Below are positions 53,137 through 61,727 of a stretch of 64,000 nucleotides of DNA, piece by piece. Under the pieces are notes generated by a model. That model did no database searches, was not told the origin of the DNA, and saw only the letters and a list, made by a program, of their open reading frames with translations. Source of the stretch: Bacteroidota bacterium (lineage in GTDB: Bacteria > Bacteroidota > Bacteroidia > Cytophagales > Cytophagaceae). The translations under genes were made by a program, and so were the position numbers. Location of the stretch: NCBI GenBank assembly GCA_023392125.1, contig JAEVZS010000009.1, positions 124,001 to 188,000 of the forward strand. The letters run 5' to 3'. The first letter of the stretch is position 1. Every line of letters starts with the position of its first letter.

Positions 53137-54084
53137 TTATACAATTTTAACGACTATTTTGCCTACGGTTCGACCCGACTCGATCTGCCTGTGTGCGTCT
53201 TGTACTTCATTTAACGAATAAATTCCGGAAATATGTGTTTTGAGCGACTTTCCCCTTAGTAAAGACGCCAGCTGATCCATATCGTTTCCTGACGATGATA
53301 CCCGATAATTTATTGCCCGGACAGCAAGCTCATCAGCCAGTTTCCCGATTTCATCTGTTACTCCAGCCACAAGAGACACCAGTATACCACCCTTATTCAG
53401 CAGTCTGACTGATTTTGAAGTAGTCGTTCCGCCCAGCGGATCAATGATGATGTCCATTGCTTCCGGCAGATTTTCTATCGGCTGTTTTTTGTAATCCACA
53501 GGATGATTTACCCCGAGGGATGCTATAAAATTCAGATTCTTTTCCGAAGAAGTGCCGTATACGCTGGCACCGGAATAGCGGGCTATCTGCACAGCAAAAT
53601 GTCCGACCCCGCCTGCCGCTGCATGAATCAGCACGGTCTGACCTGATTTAACAGCCGCCTGCCGCACCAGAGCCTGCCACGCGGTAAGAGCGGCAAGACT
53701 GGCTCCACAAGCCTCTTCTGCCGAGATATTTTCCGGTTTGATGCTGAGATGTGCTTCCGGAGCCGCCACATATTCAGCATAAGCCTGTCCGTATCCCGGA
53801 AAATTGATCATGCCAAAAACGATATCACCTTTTTTCAGCTTCTGACATTCGGGTCCTGTTTCAATCACCTCTCCGCATATATCCCAGCCGGGAATTATGA
53901 AACTGTGTCCGGAAAGCTGCCCATACAATCCTTTGCCGGAACGTGTTTTTATATCTATGGGATTGATTCCGAAACAATATGTTCTGATGAGCACTTCGCC
54001 GGCTGCGGGCCGGGGAACTGGCAGTGAGCAAATGCGGAGATTCTCCACATTGCCTGGTCTGTCAAAAACAACGCATTTCATCAT
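53137..54084 (-). CDS. Quinone oxidoreductase-like MDR dehydrogenase
   Basis: 315 residues, medium-chain dehydrogenase without zinc ligands. The GroES-like N-terminal half has YCFGINPIDIKTRSGKG and PGWDICGEV; the Rossmann motif is HAAAGGVGHFAVQIA. The substrate region is VDYKKQPIENLPEAMDIIIDPLGG. NADPH-dependent reduction of quinones or enals is likely. Two ATGs are adjacent (54084, 54081). The chain ends VGKIVVKIV. Confidence 0.9.
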   Translation of the reverse strand: MMKCVVFDRPGNVENLRICSLPVPRPAAGEVLIRTYCFGINPIDIKTRSGKGLYGQLSGHSFIIPGWDICGEVIETGPECQKLKKGDIVFGMINFPGYGQAYAEYVAAPEAHLSIKPENISAEEACGASLAALTAWQALVRQAAVKSGQTVLIHAAAGGVGHFAVQIARYSGASVYGTSSEKNLNFIASLGVNHPVDYKKQPIENLPEAMDIIIDPLGGTTTSKSVRLLNKGGILVSLVAGVTDEIGKLADELAVRAINYRVSSSGNDMDQLASLLRGKSLKTHISGIYSLNEVQDAHRQIESGRTVGKIVVKIV

Positions 54085-54245
54085 TTAACAAATTCTCTGA
54101 TCTGTCTGATAATAAATTAAAGTCCTAAATATATTCATTCTTTCTAATAAATAAACCATGATTCGCGGATGCTGTAAATAAGCCGCAAACATATCCGGCT
54201 GCTTATATGGTTATTTATACATAGGCTTGCAGAAAAGGAGGGGTT

Positions 54246-54533
54246 ATGGATGTGGTGCACGACGGGCGTCAGCAGAAATTTTATGTGATGCACAAAGGAA
54301 GGGAATATAGTCTTGAATACAATGTGATAGAGCCGGGTATCTGGGAGTTTCACTGTCCTTATCTGCCGGACACCGGCAAGGATCTCGCTATACAGGATTA
54401 TATCACCGAATATGCGATATTCTTTCTCAAACGTAATAAAATCATATTGCGGAATGCCGGCAATTGTCCGTATTTCACAGATTTTGCCGCTCGTAAAAAA
54501 GATATCCTTCCTGTTCAGAATAGCGGGTTATAA
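54246..54533 (+). CDS. Small GNAT-like protein (possibly inactive)
   Basis: 95 residues. The pattern QKFYVMHKGREYSLEYNVI, FHCPYLPDTGKDLAIQDYIT, IILRNAGNCPYFTDF resembles the short YjdJ/NATD1 GNAT family, but the acetyl-CoA loop (R/Q-x-x-G-x-G/A in active members) is replaced by DTGKDLA, so activity is doubtful. It has an unusually good AGGAGG ribosome site at 54236-54241, four bases before the ATG. Assignment is from pattern only. Confidence 0.6.
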   Translation: MDVVHDGRQQKFYVMHKGREYSLEYNVIEPGIWEFHCPYLPDTGKDLAIQDYITEYAIFFLKRNKIILRNAGNCPYFTDFAARKKDILPVQNSGL

Positions 54534-54590
54534 AATAATGCATAATAAAAACCATAAACTGTTTAATAATATGACTGTTATGTAAACAAT

Positions 54591-55364
54591 ATGGAGCCAA
54601 ATTACGGACATGTAAAGGGAACCGGCTGTGGTTCCCGCTTTTTTTTCTTTCCCGGGATTTTTCTAACATCATCTTTTATTGTATTGCTTATCAGCCATGG
54701 TAATGCTCAGAAAAATATTGTTGCTGTTCCGACATCATACATTGTAGATAAAGGCAAAAGCTATTTTCAGGAACAGATTCTTATTTCCAATCGTCTGATC
54801 ATATTGTCAACTCTCTCAACCTTTGGCCTTGGCAGAGAATTTGAGCTTGGTCTGGAGCTTGATGATTTGACATTGGGAATGAGACCGGAACAAACAGGTT
54901 TGCTCTTTGAAGGCAGTCAGCACACCAATCCTTTCTTGCTGATAAATGTACAAAAGGGATTTGTTTTTAGTGAAATATACCGAATAGGTATTGGTACGAA
55001 AGCCGGCTATTTTATCACAAAACCGTTTAGAGATACCCGTTTTGCCAGTTTTACGTATTTCAACAACCGCCTTTCTGACCGCTACTCAAAAAATATTATC
55101 AATATAGGTCTTTATTATCTTGATCCTACCTATGCGGGTCCGGGAAATAACCTTGGCTATATGCTGGCCTACCAGAGGGTACTGATTAGAGATATGCTGG
55201 GATTTGCCGGTGAATATGTTTCCGGCAATAACGATTTCAGCTACTGTAATCTGGGCCTTCAGTATTCACTTAACGATGTCATACAATTTGGTATTTCTGC
55301 CCAGTTGCCTTCAATTAATTCAGGAAATAAATATGGAATCGTGCTGCAGATTGTAAAAAACTGA
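54591..55364 (+). CDS. Predicted outer-membrane protein, function unknown
   Basis: 257 residues. A long, basic and aromatic N-region precedes a signal segment (FFFFPGIFLTSSFIVLLISHGNAQ). The mature part is strand-rich with alternating residues (LIILSTLSTFGLGREFELGL, GIGTKAGYFITKPF, IGLYYLDPTYAGPGNN, VSGNNDFSYCNLGLQYS) and finishes GIVLQIVKN. This looks like an 8- to 12-strand barrel. It lies 57 bases after the small GNAT-like gene and upstream of the multicopper oxidase. No family recognised. Confidence 0.68.
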   Translation: MEPNYGHVKGTGCGSRFFFFPGIFLTSSFIVLLISHGNAQKNIVAVPTSYIVDKGKSYFQEQILISNRLIILSTLSTFGLGREFELGLELDDLTLGMRPEQTGLLFEGSQHTNPFLLINVQKGFVFSEIYRIGIGTKAGYFITKPFRDTRFASFTYFNNRLSDRYSKNIINIGLYYLDPTYAGPGNNLGYMLAYQRVLIRDMLGFAGEYVSGNNDFSYCNLGLQYSLNDVIQFGISAQLPSINSGNKYGIVLQIVKN

Positions 55365-55531
55365 TCCGGAATATATGTCTCCCGCAATTCAGTTGTTTTG
55401 CCAGAGTCCCTTAATAAGGATAGTATTCAGATTTATCTTATCCGGGCTTTGATATCCGAAAAACCTGATTCCTGTAGTTAACATTTTTTTTTCGGGGGTG
55501 TTTACTTATAATCAATCTTAATCCTTTAATT

Positions 55532-57271
55532 ATGAGAGTTTTTTTACTTCTTATTTTAGTAATTTCTTTCAGCCAGGCAGCAAAAACACAAACATTTCCC
55601 AATAAACTGGAAATTCCCTATACAATCGAAGGACCTGATTTTGACCTGAAAATCAGGAAAGCGACCAAACGTTTTATAGGAAATGCAGTATCCGAAACCT
55701 ATGGATACAATACCATGAATTATCTGGGCCCGACGCTTATTTTTAATCTGCATGATACGGTCCGGTTTACAATTCAGAATACCACTCCATCTGATACGGC
55801 TACCGTGCACTGGCATGGATTCCATCTCCCGGCCAAAGAGGATGGCGGACCTATGTCCATGATCCTGCCCGGAGAAACCTGGACTCCTGAATTTCAGGTA
55901 AAGGGACTGGCATCCACTAAATGGTATCACTCACATATGCATGGTGCTACAGCTACTCAGGTATACAAAGGCATGGCAGGGATGATTATTGTAAGAGACG
56001 AGGCTGAATCGGCTCTGAATCTGCCGAGGACGTATGGAGTTGATGATATTCCGTTAATCATTCAGGATAAATACTTCAATCAGCAGGGGGTTCTGGAGTA
56101 TAATTTTCTGGGAGATACCATGATGGTAAACGGCACTCTAAGTCCCTATGTGGAATGCGGGCGGCAGATTATCCGTTTCAGAGTGCTGAACGCATCGGTA
56201 AACAGGGTATATAATATCGGGTTTCTTAACAATAAAAGTTTTGCACAAATAGCAAGCGATGGTGGCTTGCTCGCCGCGCCTGTACAAAGAACAAGAGTTG
56301 TGGTTGCTCCTGGTGAAAGGGTAGAATTGTTGATTGACCTGACTAACGAACCGGTCGGAACAGACCTATACCTGAGAAGCTTTTCAACAGAATTTGCTCC
56401 CCGCGTGGTTGGTGGATCCTGTTTTGGTGGTACAGGATGCGGTACAGGACCGCTCGACGCCGCCAATTTTAACTTCATGAGAATACGGGTCATAAACCCG
56501 ACAGCCAATCCTGTACTCAGCATTCCTTCTGCCCTTACAACAATCGAATCCATTCCTGCATCGCAGGTCAGTCGAACCAGAATAAAAAGATTACTGAATC
56601 CGCCCACTCCAACCGGACATTTTACAATCAATGGCGGCCACTACGATATGAGTGTAATCAATGATACTGTGATTGTAGGATCCACTGAAATCTGGCGCTT
56701 TCAGAACAATACGCCGGTTGCCCATCCGATGCATATACACAATGTACAGTTCAATGTATTGAGAAGAAACAATGCTGCTCCGCCGCTCAATGAGCGTGGT
56801 TGGAAAGATGTAGTAATGGTTTATGCCAACGAGACAGTGGATGTAATTGCAACATTTGAGGAATTTTCTGATCCGGAGTATACATACATGATGCATTGCC
56901 ATTATCTCAATCATGAGGATGGCGGTATGATGCAGCAATTTATAGTAATAGACACAATCAGCGATCCTGTTTTGTCTCTGCCTGCTGCAAGCATCGCAGC
57001 AGAGGACATGTTTCATATTTTTCCCAATCCATCAAAGGATCAGCTGACAATTTCTGTTGAAAAAGGTTTTTTAGGTGGTCATATATTACACGGTCCGGTT
57101 AGTGTTGATCTTTCAGTATATACTGCTTCCGGCAGTTTTGTGATGTCCCGGAGAGCATATATGGTCAATGAACAGACCAGTCTGGATATTGCCAAACTGG
57201 CGCCTGGCACCTATATAGTAAAGATTATCAGCTCAAAAGGAGAGGTTTCCAAAACTTTTATCAAAAAATAA
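55532..57271 (+). CDS. Secreted multicopper oxidase with T9SS sorting domain
   Basis: 579 residues. Signal peptide ends near residue 19 (AAKTQTF). All four copper regions are present: HWHGFHL (93-99), WYHSHMHG (131-138), HPMHIHNVQF (398-407) and HCHYLNHEDGGM (455-466, with the T1 cysteine 456). The layout is CotA/bilirubin-oxidase-like; it oxidises phenols, metals or similar donors with O2. Residues 495-579 (IFPNPSKDQLTISV to KTFIKK) are a type A T9SS domain, so it acts outside the cell. It is immediately followed by the GH9 cellulase (79-base gap). Possible role in lignin-linked phenols is inferred from this context only. Confidence 0.93.
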   Translation: MRVFLLLILVISFSQAAKTQTFPNKLEIPYTIEGPDFDLKIRKATKRFIGNAVSETYGYNTMNYLGPTLIFNLHDTVRFTIQNTTPSDTATVHWHGFHLPAKEDGGPMSMILPGETWTPEFQVKGLASTKWYHSHMHGATATQVYKGMAGMIIVRDEAESALNLPRTYGVDDIPLIIQDKYFNQQGVLEYNFLGDTMMVNGTLSPYVECGRQIIRFRVLNASVNRVYNIGFLNNKSFAQIASDGGLLAAPVQRTRVVVAPGERVELLIDLTNEPVGTDLYLRSFSTEFAPRVVGGSCFGGTGCGTGPLDAANFNFMRIRVINPTANPVLSIPSALTTIESIPASQVSRTRIKRLLNPPTPTGHFTINGGHYDMSVINDTVIVGSTEIWRFQNNTPVAHPMHIHNVQFNVLRRNNAAPPLNERGWKDVVMVYANETVDVIATFEEFSDPEYTYMMHCHYLNHEDGGMMQQFIVIDTISDPVLSLPAASIAAEDMFHIFPNPSKDQLTISVEKGFLGGHILHGPVSVDLSVYTASGSFVMSRRAYMVNEQTSLDIAKLAPGTYIVKIISSKGEVSKTFIKK

Positions 57272-57350
57272 AAGAATAAGTTAAAGAAAATCTTCACAAA
57301 GTTCAATTTCATACTTACCTTTATGTAGTAGAATCAACTCCTTACTATAC

Positions 57351-59525
57351 ATGAAGAAATCGTTACTAAAATCACTAATCACTTTGATATATTTACTGGG
57401 AGCCTCTGCCATATATGGACAGACACTCAGTAAGTATATTGTTATTGATCAGTTTGGTTATCCGACAGGGGCAAAGAAAATTGCCGTTATTCGCAATCCT
57501 GCCGAGGGTTTCGATGCCAATGAAAATTTCACTCCAGGCAATACATATTCTCTTGTCAATCAGGAAGGAGAGAAAGTGTTCACTGCTGCTCCTGCAATAT
57601 GGTCTTCAGGCGCAATAGATAATGTATCCGGAGATCACGCCTGGTGGTTCGATTTTTCGACGGTGACAACTCCCGGTACATATTACGTACTTGATGAGCA
57701 GAAGAATGTCCGTTCTTTTGAATTTGTTATCAGCAACGGAATATATAATGATGTACTGAAACATGCTATGCGAACTTTCTTCTATCAGCGTGCGGGATTT
57801 GCCAAAGAAAAGCCATATGCTGAAGAAGGCTGGGCAGACGGAGCAAGCCATATGCAGGATAAGCAAGCCAGAGTGTACAATGACAGAAATAATGCCTCTA
57901 CCAACAGAGATCTTCATGGTGGCTGGTACGACGCAGGAGATTATAACAAGTACAGCAACTGGACGGCTGACTACATTATACAGATGATGATGGCTTATAT
58001 CGAGAAGCCGGATGCCTGGACAGATAATTACAATATTCCGGAATCTGGTAATGGTATACCTGATCTGCTTGACGAAGCAAAATGGGGTATTGATTTCTTA
58101 CTTCGTATGCAGGAAAGCAATGGCTCAGTGCTGAGCATTGTATCTCTTGATGAAGCAAGCCCACCCTCTCAGGCTACAGATCCAAGTTACTATGGTACAG
58201 CCAGCACATCGGCATCTCTAAATGCAGCTGCCGCCTTTGCGATAGCATCAAGAGTATACAAAGAGATCGGTATGAATGCCTATGCTCAGGAGCTGGTTGA
58301 AGCCGCAGAAAAGGCCTGGGACTGGGCTGTGGCCAATCCGGATGTAACATTTTACAACAACAGTGAGAGTCATGGAACGAAAGGTATTGGTGCCGGTCAG
58401 CAGGAAATCACCGGATACAGGCTCGACATGGCAAAACTCAAAGCATCTTGCTTTTTGTTTGAAGCAACCGGAAAATCTTCATACAGAAGTTATTTTGATG
58501 CAAACTATCAATTATCACATCTTTTTCTATGGACGTATGCCTATACCTATGAATCTGATATTCAGGATATGATTCTATATTACCTGCAAATACCAGACGC
58601 TACTACTTCAGTCGTAAACGCGATTCGGAACAGGTATAAAACCGCTATGGATAAGGATCATAACTTTACCGACTATACACGCAAAACAGATCCTTATCGG
58701 TCATTTGTTGACAGCTATACATGGGGAAGCAACGGCAATAAAGCAGGTAAGGGAAGTATGTTTTACAATGTTATTTCATATGATATAAATGAACCAAAAG
58801 AAACAGACGCCTATGATGCGGCTTTGGGCTATATCAATTACCTGCACGGAGTAAATCCGCTGAATCTGGTATACCTTTCCAATATGTATGCCTATGGTGC
58901 AAAAAACTGTGTAAATGAGTTTTATCACACCTGGTTCTCTGATGGAAGTCCTGAGTGGGACAGAGTAGGAGTTTCCACATATGGCCCGGCTCCCGGATTT
59001 CTGACCGGCGGACCCAATCCTGGATACAACTGGGATGGCGACTGCCCGGGTTGGGGCTCTAGCTGTACTTCTGAGTCTATTTCTCCTCCCAAGGGGCAGC
59101 CTGCCTTGAAATCATACAAGGATTTTAACACCAGCTGGCCCCTGAACTCATGGGAAGTAACTGAAAACAGTAACGGCTATCAGATGCGGTATATACGTTT
59201 ACTATCCAAGTTTGTGGATACCAGCCAAGATTGCGAACTCAACCCTGAAGATCCTGCCTGCATCAAGCTCAGTGTTGACAACAGAAATATGGCGGCAGAT
59301 ATTGTAATCTATCCGAATCCGGTCAATGGAATGGCTTATGTGCAAAATCTCCCCAAAGGGAATTATACATGCACGATATACTCTAATACCGGAGTATTGA
59401 TAAAAACACTTCAACTGAACGGAAACCAGACACGGCTAGACATGACAGGACTGGCTATGGGCAGTTACGTTGTGAGAATTACCGATGGAGAAACCGTTTT
59501 CGTAAAACTTATGAATGTACTGTAA
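57351..59525 (+). CDS. Secreted GH9 endoglucanase with T9SS sorting domain
   Basis: 724 residues. Signal peptide (ends IYGQTL), N-terminal Ig-like CelD_N domain at about 28-125 (IVIDQFGYPTGAKKIAVI), then the (alpha/alpha)6 GH9 barrel. The catalytic bases lie in GGWYDAGDYNKY (DAGDY 194-198). The HGVNPLNLVYLSN segment matches the GH9 substrate region, and the proton donor is probably Glu602 in WEVTENSN. From about 640 a type A T9SS sorting domain follows (VIYPNPVNGMAYV to VKLMNVL). A two-cysteine loop (DCELNPEDPAC) joins the barrel and tail. Endo- or processive cleavage of cellulose is expected. Confidence 0.95.
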   Translation: MKKSLLKSLITLIYLLGASAIYGQTLSKYIVIDQFGYPTGAKKIAVIRNPAEGFDANENFTPGNTYSLVNQEGEKVFTAAPAIWSSGAIDNVSGDHAWWFDFSTVTTPGTYYVLDEQKNVRSFEFVISNGIYNDVLKHAMRTFFYQRAGFAKEKPYAEEGWADGASHMQDKQARVYNDRNNASTNRDLHGGWYDAGDYNKYSNWTADYIIQMMMAYIEKPDAWTDNYNIPESGNGIPDLLDEAKWGIDFLLRMQESNGSVLSIVSLDEASPPSQATDPSYYGTASTSASLNAAAAFAIASRVYKEIGMNAYAQELVEAAEKAWDWAVANPDVTFYNNSESHGTKGIGAGQQEITGYRLDMAKLKASCFLFEATGKSSYRSYFDANYQLSHLFLWTYAYTYESDIQDMILYYLQIPDATTSVVNAIRNRYKTAMDKDHNFTDYTRKTDPYRSFVDSYTWGSNGNKAGKGSMFYNVISYDINEPKETDAYDAALGYINYLHGVNPLNLVYLSNMYAYGAKNCVNEFYHTWFSDGSPEWDRVGVSTYGPAPGFLTGGPNPGYNWDGDCPGWGSSCTSESISPPKGQPALKSYKDFNTSWPLNSWEVTENSNGYQMRYIRLLSKFVDTSQDCELNPEDPACIKLSVDNRNMAADIVIYPNPVNGMAYVQNLPKGNYTCTIYSNTGVLIKTLQLNGNQTRLDMTGLAMGSYVVRITDGETVFVKLMNVL

Positions 59526-59544
59526 AGACTCTCTTCTTCAAATA

Positions 59545-59578
59545 AAAAAAAGCTGGCCATTGGTGACCAGCTTTTTTT
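59545..59578. terminator. Bidirectional terminator after GH9 gene
   Basis: Perfect 12-base-pair stem AAAAAAAGCTGG (59545-59556) with CCAGCTTTTTTT (59567-59578), ten-base loop. Serves the GH9 gene and the convergent helicase gene. Confidence 0.92.
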
Positions 59579-59579
59579 A

Positions 59580-60887
59580 TTACCAGGAAAGTGAGACCGG
59601 AATCTTTTTTTTCTTTATTTTCTCATTACGCACTTTTTCAACAACATCCGGAGCTTTTGCTGCTTTTACCGCTGCATAGGCAACCAAGTCGTATACTTCA
59701 ATCAGCCCAATCTCTTCCTTGGCTAAAAGACCTTTCTGCATAAGAAAGCCCGCTATATCACCCTTACTGATTTTTTCTTTTTTACCCGCTGCAAAACGCA
59801 ACGTTTTCCATTCCGGAGCTGCCGGCATTTCAATCTCATCAGGTAGCCTGAAAGTATCCGGAGTCTCATTTATATATCCGGGCAGTTTTTCATCTTCCGC
59901 AAGAACTATATAGGCAGCCCCTTCGGCATGCATTCGTGCCGTCCGTCCGTTGCGATGAACATAGGCTGCCGCTGTTTCCGCCAGCTGATAGTGAACTACA
60001 TGTTTGATTGCCGGAATATCCAGTCCGCGTCCTGCAAGATCTGTGGCCAGCAGGATGCGATATGAGTCGTTTCTGAACTTTGCCAATGCCTGTTCCCGCT
60101 CTTCCTGTTTAAGTCCGCCATGATATACATCATGATGAATCTGCTTATTCCCCAGCAACTGACTGATCCGGTCTACAGCCATACGATGATTGCAAAATAC
60201 CAGGGTAGGAGCGTCCCCGATCTGACAAAGCAATCTGAACAGGATGTCAAGCTTATCCTGCCCGTCTGCACGTACAATACTGACCTTTAACTTGCTGTTT
60301 GTTTCTTCAGAAAATTTTACTTCATACACCTTATCTACCCCGACAAAATCCGGCAATCGCGTCAGATTTGTTGCAGAAACAAAAAGTCGTTTCTGTACAT
60401 TGCTCAATTGTGAAACAATAAACTGCATTTCTTCTTCAAAACCCAGCTCAAGCGATTTATCAAACTCATCCAGTACCAGTGTTTTGACAAACTCTGCTGA
60501 AAAAGTCTGCTGCCGCAGATGATCGGCAATACGTCCTGGTGTACCAACAATTACCGCCGGGGGATGGGTAAGAGTATCTTTTTCTGATCGTATAGGATGT
60601 CCGCCATAAAAGCAGCAGATCTTGAAACCGGTTGCCATTGTTTTGAACACTTTCTCTATCTGAAGCGCCAACTCTCTTGAGGGGCATATAATCAGCCCCT
60701 GTACCTGATCGGTGTCAGTTTGCAGATGTTTTGCCAGCGGAAGCAGATAGCCCAGTGTTTTACCCGAACCGGTAGGAGATATCAGCAGGAGGTCATTATA
60801 TTGTTCAAATGCAGCCAGCATTGCTTCCTGCATAGGGTTGGGTGACTGAATATTGAACTGACTCAGATAACTGTTTATAATTTGCAT
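59580..60887 (-). CDS. DEFD-box RNA helicase with DbpA-like C-terminal domain
   Basis: 435 residues. Helicase motifs: Q motif PNPMQ, PTGSGKT, PSREL, TPGR, DEFD in place of DEAD, SAT, ATDLAGRGLD and HRNGRTAR. The C-terminal ~80 residues (WKTLRFAAGKKEKISKGDI, FLMQKGLLAKEEIGLIEVYD) form a short DbpA-type RNA-binding domain, ending basic (NEKIKKKKIPVSLSW). The motifs are otherwise intact, so it should be active. A separate lineage from the helicase at 37061; possibly ribosome assembly. Confidence 0.9.
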   Translation of the reverse strand: MQIINSYLSQFNIQSPNPMQEAMLAAFEQYNDLLLISPTGSGKTLGYLLPLAKHLQTDTDQVQGLIICPSRELALQIEKVFKTMATGFKICCFYGGHPIRSEKDTLTHPPAVIVGTPGRIADHLRQQTFSAEFVKTLVLDEFDKSLELGFEEEMQFIVSQLSNVQKRLFVSATNLTRLPDFVGVDKVYEVKFSEETNSKLKVSIVRADGQDKLDILFRLLCQIGDAPTLVFCNHRMAVDRISQLLGNKQIHHDVYHGGLKQEEREQALAKFRNDSYRILLATDLAGRGLDIPAIKHVVHYQLAETAAAYVHRNGRTARMHAEGAAYIVLAEDEKLPGYINETPDTFRLPDEIEMPAAPEWKTLRFAAGKKEKISKGDIAGFLMQKGLLAKEEIGLIEVYDLVAYAAVKAAKAPDVVEKVRNEKIKKKKIPVSLSW

Positions 60888-60967
60888 TTTGAAATAAACT
60901 TACTTTGGAAATGACATGGTCAAAAAATGATTCAGATACCGGAATTCAGCGTACTACGCATGACTGA

Positions 60968-61684
60968 TCAGGCAAATAAAGCAGAGGCCCGGGCCAGCGC
61001 TTCCGGCTTACCGACATCGATAAACAAATCCTCAGAATGATCAAACCCGCTTATCCTGTGTGTGCTGCACAAATCAAGATAGGTATCAACTATGGAAAAT
61101 TTTCCTGTCTGTCTCATTAGCTGAAATAAATCCGGATTGATCACATGAATACCGCTAAATGCTTTGGGAACCGGGGATTCTGTTTCTTTTTTCAGGATCA
61201 GCTCGCCGGTTTGGTTGTTTGTCCAGCCACAAAGAAGATTGTCATCATCGAAAAGAAAATTTCTCGATGAGCTCCGGTTGGTTACAGCCAGAGTAACCAG
61301 GCTTTGAGCAGATTCATGGTACCGGATCAGATTGTCCAGATTCAGATTGGTCAGAATGTCCGCATTAATAACCAATATCGGCGTATCACTTTTTAACAAA
61401 GGAGCGGCTTTTTTCAGACCTCCACCTGTTTCCAGAAGCTCTTCACTTTCATCCGAAAACTGAATCACACAGCCAAAATTCTGATGCTGATCCAGAAACT
61501 CTGTGATCTGACTGGCGAAATGATGCACATTAATCACAAGCTCTGAAAACCCGTATTGCTTTAGATACTCGATCGTGCGCTGGATGAGAGGCTTTCCATT
61601 GACCGGAGCAAGCGCTTTGGGATGTTTATCCGTAAAAGGTTTCAGCCGACTCCCGATTCCGGCAGCAAATATCATTGCTTTCAT
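60968..61684 (-). CDS. MurU-like nucleotidyltransferase
   Basis: 238 residues. NTP_transferase fold: FAAGIGSRLKPFTDKHPKAL with the G-x-G-x-R signature, VNGKPLIQRTIEYLKQYG, the LETGGGLKKAAPLL motif, and the metal-binding VINADILTN. It is close to MurU, which converts N-acetylmuramate-1-phosphate to UDP-MurNAc in peptidoglycan recycling, and also resembles mannose-1-phosphate guanylyltransferases. The adjacent AmgK-like gene, 43 bases upstream, supports MurU. Catalytic specificity has not been shown. Confidence 0.82.
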   Translation of the reverse strand: MKAMIFAAGIGSRLKPFTDKHPKALAPVNGKPLIQRTIEYLKQYGFSELVINVHHFASQITEFLDQHQNFGCVIQFSDESEELLETGGGLKKAAPLLKSDTPILVINADILTNLNLDNLIRYHESAQSLVTLAVTNRSSSRNFLFDDDNLLCGWTNNQTGELILKKETESPVPKAFSGIHVINPDLFQLMRQTGKFSIVDTYLDLCSTHRISGFDHSEDLFIDVGKPEALARASALFA

Positions 61685-61727
61685 AAATTACTATATTTAT
61701 ACCAACATTTACCGGACAGGGTAATGA

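Noticed and set aside
23946..54156. Identical 16-mer TTTCTAATAAATAAAC at 23946-23961 and 54141-54156, both upstream of minus-strand genes
   Set aside because: Very AT-rich, so chance identity over 64 kb is likely; distances to the start codons differ (30 versus 57 bases).
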